A stretch of 64,000 nucleotides of DNA from Taxillus chinensis (Eukaryota > Streptophyta > Magnoliopsida > Santalales > Loranthaceae): NCBI GenBank assembly GCA_023512835.1, contig CM042090.1, forward strand, positions 23,836,148 through 23,900,147, given 5' to 3'. Below are positions 27,201-40,247 of the stretch, piece by piece (the first letter of the stretch is position 1; each line of letters opens with the position of its first letter). Below the pieces are notes generated by a model. It saw only the letters and a list, made by a program, of their open reading frames with translations. It had not been told where the DNA came from and did no database searches. The position numbers and the translations under genes are program-made.

Positions 27201-27833
27201 GACAAGTGACACTAAATCACGTTCGCAGAAGTCAATTTATCACCAACTAGTATCATTTTCCATGTGCATCTATTTAATAATTATAATATTCATTTCATTA
27301 TTCCAAAAGAATCCAAACAACAACGGAACAATCACACTAAACAAGTCTTTAACATCAGACTAACCTCGATGTACAGTGTAAAGAAAGGCATTGGAAACTG
27401 CCACATAAGCAGTGTAAAATTAGAGCCATGAAATTTCACTTCTAGCCTTGTTGCCTATGAGTGTGTTAGAGTCTCATGAATCTTAATCTGATTATAAATA
27501 ATAATGACTTGAATAGAGTTTATTTAAAATGGTCTGTAAGTTTATAACCTGATATTGCAAGAGAACTTCAACGGTCAATCTCTTAGTACATAATAATAGT
27601 AATAATAAAATAAAGTAAAAACCTGGAGCCCCAGCGCCAAAGGTTGTCCTTTCACGAATGATAAGTATCCTAAGAAACCTTTCTTCCAGCTGAAAATAAT
27701 ATAGAAGGATACGGCAGACAGCCAGACACGAGTGAACATTGTATATTTGATGGGCTAAGAGTAATGGTAGTGGGCTACCTAAAGCTATAATTTAGCTAAA
27801 TAAATAGCTAAAAGGTGAAAAACTATCATACAA
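24233..27833. other. Long gene-poor AT-rich stretch
   Basis: After the dioxygenase 3' end there is a short (TA)n run at about 24464-24478, then about 3.3 kb with no family-like coding or splice-site series on either strand. The frames present are short and AT-driven. Confidence 0.5.
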
Positions 27834-27836
27834 TAA

Positions 27837-28129
27837 GAGCAACTCCAATAGGGAGAGCTATAGCAAAAGCTATAGCTAAATTTGGCTAAATTTAAATAAA
27901 AATATACTCCAATACAATAGCTATATCATCAGCCAAATTTAGATCTAGCAATAATTTTAGCTAAATATAGCTGAATTTTTAGCTGCCTCCCGCGCAAAAA
28001 TTTAAAAATTATGTTTAAGTTCAAAATAAAAAAAATACCCTATTAGAGTTACTCTTAGGTAAAGCTATATTTAATAAGCTAAATATAGCTTTAGCTAAGA
28101 AAATATATCTGATGCTATTGGAGTTGCCC
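27837..28129. mobile_element. 293-bp Tourist-like MITE, TAA target duplication
   Basis: The ends GAGCAACTCCAATAG and CTATTGGAGTTGCCC are complementary over 14 of 15 bases and are flanked by TAA (27834-27836 and 28130-28132). The interior repeats TAGCTAAA-type motifs. Flanking sequence on both sides (27775-27833 and 28133-28390) is also rich in 'tagctaaa' and may be an older element into which this one inserted. Confidence 0.8.
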
Positions 28130-28132
28130 TAA

Positions 28133-31079
28133 GCCAGCTAAAAGAATAATAAATTTAGCTTTTTACTAAATAATATTATATTATTATATCTTCTTTTTAT
28201 TTTCAAAATCAAATTAAGATAGCTAATATAAAATAGAGACCCAAATTTTAAAGTAATAAAATTAATATATTATTACGATAGTAAAAATTTGTTGAATCTA
28301 TTATTTGATGTTATAAAAATTGGTTAGCTAAAATTTATAAAAATGACTTTTCTAATTAAATTTTTGCTAAAGTATATTAATGCTCTGAGTGCTACATAGA
28401 TAAAAGCACATAATTTCTGTAGAAAGGATGACTAGCGTTCAAAAGTTAGCTAGAGTTTGGATCAGCTGGGGTTAAATAACAAAAGGTGAGCTCCCTTCAA
28501 AACACTCTGGACAGATGGGTGGAAATTCTGTGCATCAGGCAAGCACAACTTTAGAATGCTAAGATTAGGCTTCACATTATTCGAAAAATTCTCATGGTTT
28601 CAGATTTTGTAAGTAAAGAGCAAGTGGAATAATGCACTAGGATTGAAGGGCGGGAAAGAGAGAGATCAGGGCTGTTATCCGCCTCTGACAAGTAATTTAA
28701 ATCCCTCAATTTCCCATAATATATAATCAAAATAAATGAAGATTACAGAGTTAAGATTATGATGACCTTGACATAATGCTTGCATGCCACTCAAGCACAA
28801 ATCTATAATCTGGCCTAATTCTCTTACATTACAATATATCATGTCAAGTCTGTCCAAAATTAACAGGTAAAGATGGATGACAAATGTTTTCCTCACATGA
28901 TTTCAAGAGCAACTCAACCTTTACTAGCAACAGTTAAACAACAAAATAAGGGACATGCCGGATTCTTGAAGCACATAAATGTTCCTCCTTCAATGAAAGA
29001 CCCTCGATATACTGCAAATGGCATTTCACATTTGCAACATAACTATTTGTAGAGTTCAAGTAACCACGCTCAAATGATATTAACATCAGTATAACATGTG
29101 CATACAGTCTCAAAAAAAGAAACTAAATACAATCAAAAAAAGAATTACATTACCAAATTCATAGTTGTCATAATTAAGAGTCAAAAAAAGTTATACCATT
29201 TTTTCAATGTTTAACAACTCAGGTAAGTCTTTAAAGTTCACATACCAGAAAGAAAGGAAATAATTATATGATGATCACACTGATTTTTATTACTATTAAT
29301 GATGATAACGTTAACCCCCATCTTTCTTATGAATATTAACATTATTGATTTGTTTTATTCAAAAGAAAGCAATCCTCAGATCCCAATGACTGATTTATTT
29401 ATTTATTTCTTATTTATTTTTACTTTTTGCTGGTTTATTTTTCTTTCAATTCCTTTATATTTTGTCCAGTCCAGCATTTGTTCTTTTATTCAAATATTTA
29501 GAAATAACCAGCCATCTAATATGAGACACTCTAAAAAGGCATAACCTAAACATAAGGATGGGTTCTGAATGTAGGGCCAGTGACCGGAATGAAGTCATAA
29601 GAAGGTGAATGTACTGGAAAGGCAGCTAATGATTGGCTAGTTGAAACGGGGGAATGAATGGAAATATGCTGGATTCTCTTACTCTCCCAGCAGTGAAGGC
29701 TTTTTGTTGTCTCACCTTCATTTCAGGAAAGTATATATTTTCCGGGTATTGCCTCACACCCCAAAACAAGTGTGAAAGTGGCACTAGTTATTATGATAAG
29801 TACAAGAGGTATATAAGAAACCCATGCTGAAATTATTGGCTTCAAATTAGAAAAGGATGGTATCATGATGGTGTTAATTATATGATCTTGGGAACACAAT
29901 TGCAAAACATGAACCAATCAGTAATCACCATCAAGATCAAATGATTGAACTGCTGGGACCAAGCTCTATGTTGTAAGTGGCCAATTACCTTTTTTTTTTT
30001 TTTGTGTTGTCAGAGGGGCAATTATTTCTAAAGTGGATTGGGGAAGATCTCAACCTTTCGACAGCTTGCGCTCTACTTCCCTCCCATAGTTTTTTCCCAC
30101 ATTCCACAAAAGTTATTAATCTACCCCAATATCACCAAATAACTAGTTTTTTTTTTTGCATTTGCATTTGCGTACGTACGGTACATTTATCCAAGCACCT
30201 TAAATATATCTGCTCTAGAAAATATACTGAAAATGGGGGGAAACAACAACCAAATATTTGAATAACCACTACCACCAACAACATCAAAATCGAAGAATAG
30301 ACATTTACAAGCTCATTCCCCGAAAACCCAGATGAAAATGGCATACAAAGAGCTTCCATGTTCACTTCACAGGCAAACAAAAACAGCATAATTATAAGCA
30401 TAAACATCATCAAAAACAAAAGAACAGACATGTACATCCACATTCACCCAAAAAAAAAAAACAAACACGTAGAGTGGCGCGGATAATTAGAGCTTCCATT
30501 TATCCTAAAATGCTAGATTTTTACCTCTTGGCCGAAAGCCCATCTTCTAAAACAACCCCGCGGCAGGAGCAGAGTCGAGATTGACCAAAAGGGTACATAT
30601 TGAAAAACCCTAAACTTTTATTGAGGAGAGAGAGAGAGAGATTTTGGGAATCTAGGCTATCTTTATTAGTCCTTATACTCGTGACTGTTTATGTGGGGCT
30701 GGTACATATTTAAGCGCTAGCTGATGTTGGGTTTCTACTTTGACGGGGGCTTTACAAGCTTCTTGCATGCGCTTTCTTTCACTTTTGGTCTTTGGCGGCT
30801 CAGACAAGGCCAAACAAACAGCCGCAATAATCTCTCTCCAATATCTGCGTTTGTTGTTTGCGGACAACCAACCAAAAAAATGTGATTAGTTAAGCCCCAC
30901 ATAATTTAATTTAATTGTCTTTTTTAAAAATTAATAAATAAAAAGGACGGCAATTTTGAACGCTTTAAATTTTTAATAAATTAAGAGGACGGGAATTGTG
31001 AACAATTAGGCACAATAAATTTAAATTTAGTCTTAAAAAATAATTAAATGTCAACCCACCATTTCCTGGCCTGGATCAA
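28133..31079. other. Gene-poor stretch
   Basis: No coding gene recognised. Features seen are a GA run at about 30625-30641 beside an AAACCCTAAA motif (30605-30614) and a T-rich patch at about 29988. A 64-codon minus frame at 30673-30867 (lysine- and arginine-rich) has no recognisable family. Confidence 0.45.
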
Positions 31080-31979
31080 CTTATTGGAGAGATTCTATGA
31101 TCCCAATTCTGGCCGGGGAGCCAATTCTAAGAATGCGACTTAGATGGATACACGGGAAAGGATTGGGCTTGTCAGCCAAGAACCCATTCTGTTTACTACC
31201 ACCCATAAAAGAGAACATCATTTATGGGAAAGAAAGAAAATGCTACCAAAGAGGGATATTAGAAGAGCAATCGATCGAGGTTGCGATTTATAGACAAGCT
31301 GCCCAAGGTACTTTGGTATTTTTAATTTTTAATTTTATCTTCACATAGGACAGGGTTGTGTCCACTGCTCTTGAAGCCTATCTCTGCTTCATATCATATG
31401 ACCTGCACCTCACACACCTGCTGTAATATTGAGTGTCAGCAGCTTGGCGGACATGCCTGTTTTGGAACTGAACAAAGTGGGGGATTTTGGGTTGGCTTTT
31501 ACATGGTGGGAGATCATGGAACGCAACTGTCTGGAGGTCAAAAGCAGAGAATTGCAATTGCAAGAGCCATTTTGAAGAATCCAAGAGTCCTTCTCCTTGA
31601 TGAAGCAACAAGCGCAGTGGACGCTAGCTGAGTCAGAACGCATTGTGCAAGATGCTTTGGTGAATGTCATGAAAAATCGAACCGCCGTTGTCGTCGCCCA
31701 TCGTTTGACAACTATATATCAGGAACGCGGACAGCGGAAAAATAGCGGAGCAAGGTAAGCACTGAGCACGAAACCCCTGTTGTTTTCAGTTTTCACTACA
31801 CCTGCAGGGAAGAAACTTACCACCAAATCAATTTTTGAAATTGAATTTTAGGAGCTCGCAGTGAGCTTATCAAAGATCCTGAAGGAGCTTACATGAAGCT
31901 AGTTCGTCTGCAGGAAGCTAGCCACGCTGAAGATGATGAAGCAAAGGTGGCAGGAAAACCAGATTCAGTATTTGTTTAA
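31080..31979 (+). pseudogene. ABCB-type ABC transporter relic (first nucleotide-binding domain)
   Basis: Broken pieces in different frames line up with the first nucleotide-binding domain of plant P-glycoprotein-like ABCB transporters. These are LLERFYDPNSGR (from 31080), RIGLVSQEPILFTTT, then [20 protein letters not shown] (signature LSGGQ) with [10 protein letters not shown] (Walker B), then ESERIVQDAL and VVVAHRLTT. SELIKDPEGAYMKLVRLQEA follows an apparent intron. Stop codons (for example after NSKNAT and after SAVDAS) and frameshifts break it, and no transmembrane domain or Walker A exon is present. It is a fragment of a duplicated gene. Confidence 0.88.
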
Positions 31980-31984
31980 ACACA

Positions 31985-32205
31985 GATGGTATTTGTTTGG
32001 TTGCTGAATCGTTGTGTTTCGGTGGGGGTTTAGAACACATTGAGGTGGGTTTCATCTACGAAACCAATCATATAATAAGCCTGCCTCCCAACCTCAACGT
32101 TGGCATTGATGGGTACGGGAATGTCGCGATGGGGCACACAGAAAGCGAAATCGTCACTTTGGATACGTCGTGGAGGGCACGACGCTGGCGGTGAGTGGAG
32201 GCACA
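31985..32205. other. Balanced-composition stretch, possibly a gene fragment
   Basis: Composition is markedly less AT-rich than the flanks and both strands have open frames: plus 31997-32194, and on minus a segment reading VPINANVEVGRQAYYMIGF. I do not recognise a family. It could be the remains of an unidentified gene exon next to the ABCB relic. Confidence 0.3.
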
Positions 32206-32208
32206 GTG

Positions 32209-32310
32209 GAATAAATAAATAAATAAATAAATAAAATTAAAATTAAAATAAAGAATATTATTAGAATTAGAGAAAAAAAACATTCTTTACAAAAAAAAAA
32301 TCTACGTGAA

Positions 32311-32350
<40 letters not shown>
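32209..32350. repeat. Microsatellites (AAAT)n and (TA)n
   Basis: An AAAT tetranucleotide run at about 32211-32234 and a TA dinucleotide run at about 32316-32350. Both are simple repeats in non-coding sequence. Confidence 0.9.
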
Positions 32351-32352
<2 letters not shown>

Positions 32353-32817
32353 TCTTAGAGAGAATACAATTAAGTAATATTTTAATATCAACCCATTGAA
32401 TTATTTGTAAACATTTTAATATTCTGTTTGATAATAACTCTAAAACTCTATTTAGAGATTATAACAAATGAACGGGGAAAATATTTTGTTTGATAATATT
32501 TTCTTTGCCATCGAAAAATAACTATTTATTCTCTAATAGAGATTGTAATAAATGAACGGGAAAAATATATAATTTAATAGTATTAAAAATAGAAAATAAA
32601 ATGTAAAAATAATATATTATTTATTTATTAAAATAGAAATAAGAAAATATAAATTTCACGTGACATCAATTTTCGATAGCAAGCCCAACACCCAGCTTAA
32701 AAACATTTATTATGATACAAAATGGTATGTGCCTCTAACACCCGAACTTAGATCCGAATAGCTCCCGAGTCGATTTGGTTGGAACAAACCGGACGACACT
32801 CACAACAAACAGAACCG

Positions 32818-32819
<2 letters not shown>

Positions 32820-32860
<41 letters not shown>
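32820..32860 (+). repeat. (GA)n tract immediately 5' of the eIF4E start
   Basis: About 20 GA repeats end directly at the ATG of the eIF4E gene, so the repeat lies in its 5' leader. Such tracts are length-polymorphic and can bind GAGA-binding (BBR/BPC) factors. Confidence 0.9.
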
Positions 32861-32863
<3 letters not shown>

Positions 32864-35800
32864 GCAGTGGAAGAGATGGAGACCTCTGCAACTGCAAACA
32901 AAGGCGATCAGATTCAGAACGACACCAACGACAATGACAACGATGACGAGACTGAGGAGGGAGAGATCGTGGGAGACAACAACGAGGACGATTGCTCGTC
33001 GTCGTCGTCGATGATGATGACGACGAAGCAGCCGCCGCCGTCTGCGTCATTACCTGCCGACCAGACACACCCTCTGGAGCATTCTTGGACTTTCTGGTTC
33101 GACAACCCCACCGGAAAAGCCAAGCAGGCCACCTGGGGAAGCTCCATTCGCCCCATCTACACCTTCTCCACCGTCGAGCAGTTCTGGAGGTCCCTCCCTG
33201 TTTGTTTGCCGTGAAATCTCTCTTTTTCTTTCTTTCGCCCAAGAATCTGCAAGAAAATTTAATTCATTGCTTTCTCTTTCTTGTGCTATTGTTGTTTCTA
33301 TAACTTGATTTGCTTGATGATTATGTTGGTGAGAAATGTCGATTAATTCTTTAAGGCCTTGGTTTTGGAATTGTGATCGATTTGCCCGGATGGCCAGTTT
33401 GGGGACTGATTTATCTTACAAATTAGGGTTTTCAGTAACAGAAGTGTTTGCTTTTCTTATTATATGCTTATTGATTGTTGTAGACGTCTTCATTTTGTTA
33501 TTCTTGTTTACCCACCAAAGTTTGAAAGTGTTTTTGTGTGTCTGCATTTTCTGCTATTTAGCCCTGAAAATTGGTGAATGAATTAACTGTGATATGTGAC
33601 AAACCATGGTTCTGGAGTTCTTTTTGATTGAAAATTGATTTCCTCTTAATTATAAGCCAAAAACTGAATGTTTTTGTCAAACAGAAACATAAAAACATGC
33701 AGAACCTTCAAACCACTTTCAATTTGGTATTCTAATTCTTGAAAGATGCAACAGTTCGGGGACTACATGAGATTTGCTCGGCTCCCATGTAACAGACATT
33801 ATCTGGAACATCCAAAATGTTCAATATTTGGGGATTTAAAGTGGTTGGCTTGTTTCCAGTTACCATAAACTGTACGTTATCTAGACCATCCAATGCATGG
33901 GGCCTATGACTTTGGATGTCCAAACTCCAAAGTCATCCAGTTTTTACTGGAAGTGGACATAAGATTCATCCCATCACATTTTTTTTCAATTTTTAAAAGA
34001 TAAATATTTGATGCATTTATGGAAATTACAAATAAAAATGTCTTAGTTTGTGTCAGGTAAATGTTTTGGCTAAGCTTGAATCCTTTATTGTAATCACTGC
34101 ATGTAAGAAGTGAAGTTCAAGATGTTTGTTCTCAAACTACCACTCCCAAAACCACATCAGGTTGGTCGCTAAGATAGGATGATGGTTTCTCGCTGTCCCC
34201 AGTTTTTTGAAGATGCTATGTGTGGAACAAAAGGCTATTTATCCTATCACTTGGTTGCCCTTTTAAGTGATATCCTAAGCGTATTTCTTTGGGGTTCAAC
34301 TGTTTTGACTCATAGTAATATTGCTTATAGAATCTTTCATACTCAAAATTGTGTAAGATGAGGATCGAAATGATTTGCTCACTTTTTAAAAAAAAAATTT
34401 AAATATTTGTAAGCTTTGGGATAAGACAAATTAGTTACTACTTTTGGAATACATGAGGCAACTTTATGCTCTAATTTGGCTCCATTAGATATACTATTCC
34501 AGTCTGTTTACTTATCAAAAAAAAAAATTAATCCAGTCTCTGGATGAATTGGTTGTTAAGGTGTGCCATGTTGAAATAACTTGATCCCTTTTTCTGCTGT
34601 ATGGTATTTAATTTATTGTAAGTTTGTTGTCCCCGGACTATATTGCTACTGCAGTACTGGCTCTCTTCGTCATGTAATTATATTTTAATTTTTATCTATT
34701 TTGTTGCTGGATTTTTTCTTCTTCTTGTATTTTCCGAAGAAGCATTTCTCACAAAATCCACCGTGCATCCAGCCTTTATAATAACATACACCATCCCAGC
34801 AAGATGGCCCCAGGTGCTGATTTTTACTGTTTCAAACATAAAATTAAACCTAAATGGGAGGACCCCGTTTGTGCAAATGGTGGGAAATGGACTCTAAACT
34901 TTTCCCGAGGGAAATCTGATAAAGCTTGGCTTTATACGGTATGTTTTGTACTGATCAAAACATGTCCAGTAATTGCTAACATAATTATCTAAGCTTTGTC
35001 TGAACCATTTCAGCTGCTAGCAATGATTGGAGAGCAGTTTGATCATGGAGATGAAATTTGTGGAGCAGTTGTTAACATCAGATTAAAGCAGGATAAAATA
35101 GCTTTGTGGACTAAGAATGCCTCAAATGAAATTGCTCAGGTAACCTCTGAATGAATTGATGCTGTTATTATAGCTTCTACTTCTTGGTTCTCCAAATTTA
35201 CCTTATTCTATAATGCATTATGTGAGACTAGTAATTGGACTTTTAGGTGTGTAGCTTCATGCAAGCAGTTTTTTTGTGTGTAATTATGACTGAATTGTAA
35301 TAAACACTAAGCTAATGTTAATGGCTCCCAATGGTCACTTATTTCCTGAATTTGTAAAGTTGCCTGTCGAACATGTACATTTCCGGTAGCTGACTTCAGT
35401 GGGCATAGATACCATGGCTTTCTATAATTCTATCTGGTACCTTTTGATTGACCCTTCTTTCCATGCTACAATATGAGTTGATTTTGGAGAGTTATGCTAA
35501 CTGAAAAACGGAAAGTGCCAACCCTAACACCCACGGGGGCTTTGAAGTTTGGTTGAAAGCAGCTTATTCTATTGATGGTAGCATTTTTCGGAAAGCGATC
35601 GGTACAATTTCATATAGTAAACACATTCCTCTTCAACTATGCCCTGCTCGCAAAATTGGAGGGAAGGTCTGTCTGTAGGACATTTATCGTGTCTGGCAAA
35701 TCACCCCCCTTTAGGGAGCACAAACATCAATCATGCTAAATGGAGGAACTGTTGAGCCAACCTTGAGAATTTATCATTAAGAAATTCATTTTTCAATAGT

Positions 35801-36098
35801 GGTGTTGATTTTGTTCCAACAAAAGTAAATAATGTTTGGCTCAAAAGGATGCCAAACGGTTGATTTTACCATCTTCTGAAATGAAGGAGTTTTGTTGTTT
35901 GCAGGTGAGCATTGGAAGGCAATTGAAGGAGTTTCTGGATTACAATGAGAGCATTGGGTTCATATTCCATGTAAGCACATGAAACTTCCCACGTTTGCCA
36001 TGTGTTTTCCGGGCTTTAATTTTATTGTGCATTGCTTCTTGTTTCAGGATGATGCCATTAAGCTTGATAGGGGTGCCAAAAATCGCTACACCGTATGA
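32861..36098 (+). CDS. EIF4E: Eukaryotic translation initiation factor 4E (eIF4E1 type)
   Basis: Exons 32861-33189, 34773-34938, 35014-35139, 35905-35970 and 36048-36098 join in frame to 245 residues; the five-exon layout fits plant eIF4E. The first about 70 residues are a variable acidic and serine-rich tail. The core has [30 protein letters not shown] (cap-stacking W92) and KPKWEDP (second cap-stacking W138), then [24 protein letters not shown] and a C-terminal NRYTV. The protein binds the mRNA 5' cap and recruits eIF4G to start translation. eIF4E genes are also known recessive resistance loci to potyviruses in crops. No disabling change is visible. Confidence 0.96.
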
Positions 36099-36770
36099 TA
36101 CTTAACGGAATTTTTTAATACATCAACGAGATGTACTCCTTTCATCCAATGCAAGGGAAGATGACCGAGAGTTGAGAAACGTGTTCCAGGGATATAGTAT
36201 AGAATGACATCAAGATTTGGATCTTTATGAGACTTACATTTCTGTCGTTTAAATCTTAAGTCGGCAAGTGTTGCTATTTCTGTTGTTATTTTCATAATGT
36301 TTGCAATGTCGGGTTAGCATAGGAGCTTAAGGTGAGATTTCGATTAGCTCGAATGCCAAAGACCTAACTTACAATGTCTGACTTCGTTCTCGAGTATTTC
36401 CACACGCTACAGCCCTTAGGCGCCTGAAATCATTAAAAAAATGTTCACATGCAGACGGATCTAGAGCCCTAGCGAAATCACTTTTTCCGTGTTACAAGCT
36501 GGTTTTGGTTTTTGTGTCGGCCATCATTTGCAACTTCTGTACTGCAACAAAATAAAAGCACCTTAATATAAAAAAAGATTTAAAGAGGGCTAGAACTAGT
36601 TATAACTAGCTTTTGCAGTTAACATAGTTTCACTTGCCTATGTACAAAATAACTCATCCATCTCTACTGATAATTCTTGATGATTCTTGCTTATAGACAC
36701 CGAGCCGTTGTCTCACTCTACCAGAGATATACAGGCAGCGGAAAGAATGACAGTATGACATAAATAAACA
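36099..36770. other. Convergent 3' region between eIF4E and the GTE gene
   Basis: The eIF4E (plus) and bromodomain (minus) genes end tail to tail, and this about 670-bp gap should hold both 3' untranslated regions. A 69-codon minus frame at 36086-36295 overlaps the eIF4E stop and looks like chance. Confidence 0.5.
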
Positions 36771-39558
36771 CTATGAAAAGATCTCTCCCTCTTCTTGTTC
36801 TTCAATAAAAATCTCCGCATTGTCATTATCATCCTCGTCAACTAAATAATCATCCTTTATGAACAAACCTAACTGTTCTTCTACTGCACTAAATACTTCA
36901 TCAGACCTATCCCTACTGCTAAAAAGATAACCAGATGCAGTGCGGCCACTCAGAGTTGCAAGATCTTTAAGAATCTCAAGGTTATCTTCAATATCAACAG
37001 TTTTCTCCATCTGATCAGAAAACATTAAGTGTACAAACGCATGATTAGTCAAGTAAGCGAACATATTGTAAGTTTATCACTGCAGATGAAATATCAAACC
37101 TTTTGCAGTGCAATTCGAGCAGCTTCTCTCTGTCTTTCCCTCTGCAGTTTCAATTCAGTCTGCGCTTTCAATAGTGAAGCAACTTCAGCAGCTTTAATTT
37201 CGGCTTCAATTCTAGCTTTCTCTGCATAATTTGAAACACAAATCTTTACTATCTTTACTACAACCATGGGATGCATCAAATGCAGTATCAGTACAGAAGC
37301 TCTAAGGACTAGTTGCATCTAAACTCAAGTATACATCACTTCAAAACTGCCATTTCCTTACAGATAAAACGCCACAAAGCCATCCATCACAGTTAATATA
37401 ATATAAAACCACCATATGTTTTAGTTGATCAATTAAGTGCTTCAATGTCAACTAGGTCATTAGGCAAAATTTACACATAAAACTTTGATATCATTACCGA
37501 CAACTTTGAATAACTAATAATAATAACGACATTTTATCAAATTGCAACGAAAACAATACTTTTTTTAATGGTAAAACAATCAATTGATTCTAAATTATAG
37601 ACAAAATATGTATTTACAAAACCATAAGAAAATGTTAATGATGATTGAATACTAATTCAAACAATACGGACAATATATTTATTGCTTTATTAACCAAAGA
37701 AAAAGGCCGAGAACCATTATATTACCTTCAAGTTGTTTCTTTTTCAATCTTTCCTTCTCCCGCTGCATTCTCACAGGATCCAGTTTATCTCCCTAAAATA
37801 TTAGAGTAATCATGAACAATATTTAAATCTCAACAGCTACAATTCTAACCCATATACAATTTCTTGCCGGATGTGTTGTCAGAGAGAGAGATTACATGAG
37901 AGAGAAGGCTCCTTTGTTGTGCTTTCACGATTGTGTCTGCAAAGCGGCTCTTTAGCATTGCAGCTCGGAGAGCCTTTTTTGGTGACAGCTGGACTTCCAA
38001 TACTGGAGCATCCCATCCTAAAACAAAAATTGCAACGATTTTTTTAACCCATTTACATTCAGAATTAAATGGCAAAAACATCACAAAATTGAGGTACCAT
38101 AAAGTAAGCTCACCATTTGGAGAAGCACCATCCGTTGAAAGGGAACATATATTTTCCTCATCCAAACCACTTACAGCCCCTTCACACAATTTCAACACCA
38201 GTCCCATACTCAGATATGTTCAAATAAATTAATAGACTATCACACATTCTAAGTGATGGAACCTCCTCACCATCAGAGTCTGGATCAGATCTGCTAAGAT
38301 TCAAATCTGATGTACTTTTTGCCTGAAAAGCAACCGTTTCAATATAAAATGTTAATTACGTATAATCAATTGTGATATAAAAAACATTTAAAAAGTAAAT
38401 TTCAAAAAAGTTGCTGTCATACAGGTATGGTGGGATTATGAACTTTAATGACTGCCTTTTCTGCAGGTGAATCTATACAAAAGAAGGGCATCTAAGGGTT
38501 AGTTTAGTAAACACAAATATCTAATGGCCGAACCAAACACAGTTAAAATTTTATTTGGAAAATTTGCGAGTAAAAACTGGGACCAATTTGATGGTTCCAT
38601 TGACATGTGCTACCACCAGATGACCCACACTTCAAATAACTGAAGTGTATTGGCAAAACAACGAGTATCGGAACCAATAATACCTTCTATAGAAAGCCAT
38701 AAAGCACAGAGAAGATTGGCGGTTCATACCTTTGTGGAGGCTCTTCTCAGTAGACTTGGAAAACTGGTTTTGAAGAGTGACATGTAGCTGAGGTGCCATC
38801 TTTTCTTCTAATATTTCCACTGCTTTTCTTGGCCTTTGTGTTTCCTCAGATGCCATTGACTTCTTCAATGTGTTGTTCCCCATGGTAGGAATTTGACAAT
38901 GACCTTTCCTCAAGTCAAGGGTTTCCTTTGTTCTTTCACTTGAAACGTGCTTCAGACCAACCTTTAAGCTTTCCCTACTCGTTTTAGCCTCCACAGATTT
39001 CCACATTGTGTCAAAAAGAAGGTTTAATTTCTCTGCCGCAACATAAGCAAAATTGGAACTGGGGTTATACAGCATTGCATTGGAGAAAGTTAGTCTCACA
39101 TCAGCTGCAAACTCCTCTATGCTGAGGTACAAGTTCTTCTCGAGTTTGGTTTTTATGGTGCCAAAATCCATGGGTTGAGATATGATATCAAAATAATCCG
39201 GAATATTTAATGCCACAGGATCAACTGGTCTAAGGAAGGCCCAGCCAGATCGATGAGCCATCATCTTGTTGAGAACGGAAAGACATTGCCGCTTCAAATT
39301 AGAATCCAGCTTTGGCCTCTTAGCATTTTGGCACTCCTCCAACTCCTTGGGTGCAGGCCGCTTTTTAGTAGCAGCACGACAGGGCTTCATCCTGGAATTT
39401 TCACTTCCATTCACAAGCTGTTTACCGGTGGTAGAGAACTGCTTTACATATCCACTAATTTCTACCCTTGGCTCGGCTTCAACTCTGCTGGTAGTGGGAA
39501 TTTTAATCTTCAGCTTCAGACTATTCATTGGCACTACTGCAGCTTTAGTGGGCATCAT
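36771..39558 (-). CDS. GTE-type bromodomain protein (GTE12-like)
   Basis: Exons on minus are 39558-38730, 38472-38423, 38322-38271, 38179-38114, 38017-37896, 37792-37726, 37221-37100 and 37010-36771. They join in frame to 515 residues. The N terminus (NSLKLKIKI) is followed by a bromodomain at about 85-190 with the GWAFLRPVDP shelf, FGTIKTKLE and the acetyl-lysine-binding N165 (AMLYNPSSNF). Then come a linker, RSDPDSDGAVSGLDEEN, the plant GTE motif LSPKKALRAAMLKSRFADTI, a charged coiled coil (REKERLKKKQ...EKARIEAEIKAAEVAS...) and TVDIEDNLEILKDL. It reads acetylated histones and regulates transcription in the nucleus. The extra-terminal (NET) domain expected between the bromodomain and the DPDSDG motif is not seen. 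The acceptor of exon 2 (38472 or 12 bases further in) is ambiguous. A 5'-UTR intron at 39568-40247 is likely. Confidence 0.92.
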
Positions 39559-40247
39559 TGTGAATAACTGCAATCCAAAAGAAGGGCAATCTAGTCACCA
39601 GAACCAAAGCTATTGACTAAACAGCCCAGGATACATAATCCTACCTGTTATCCTTCTGCTCAGAGGAGAAAACAAAACATATCACCATCGAGGGGAATGA
39701 TGCGACAGCAGTTGTTCAAGAATGCAAGTATAGAAGGGTGTTTGGGATTTGGGAATCACATAAACAGATGTAAATAACATAATTAAACTCACCTAAACAC
39801 CTTAAATGTTTTAAACGGGTATGGTAATAAATGACATTAATTCAGGACAGTCTGACTAGTTAATTGAGGGACCTGAGCAGTTGCAGTATCAACCGCTTCC
39901 CAGGTTTGAGCTCTACCAAAGGGCAAAGGCAGTTGGCCATTAAGGGTTTACCCAATGGCCAATTCCAAAACAAGAAGTTATATTACTTCGAAATTCAGAG
40001 ATTTAAAACAATAAGACAAGATAAAATACAATAATCATGAATAAACCTTAGCAAGTCGACGGGTAAAAAAATGAAACATCAAAACATACACAAAAATTAC
40101 ATCATCTTATAAACATTACAGGGATTTTATAGACACCGGAACTAACTATCGAATCGCAAACGAAACGATCACTGATACCCACACGTAAACGAATTGATTT
40201 GACAGAAAACAATCTAGGGTTTCAAGAATCGGGAAAAGAGAGCTTAC

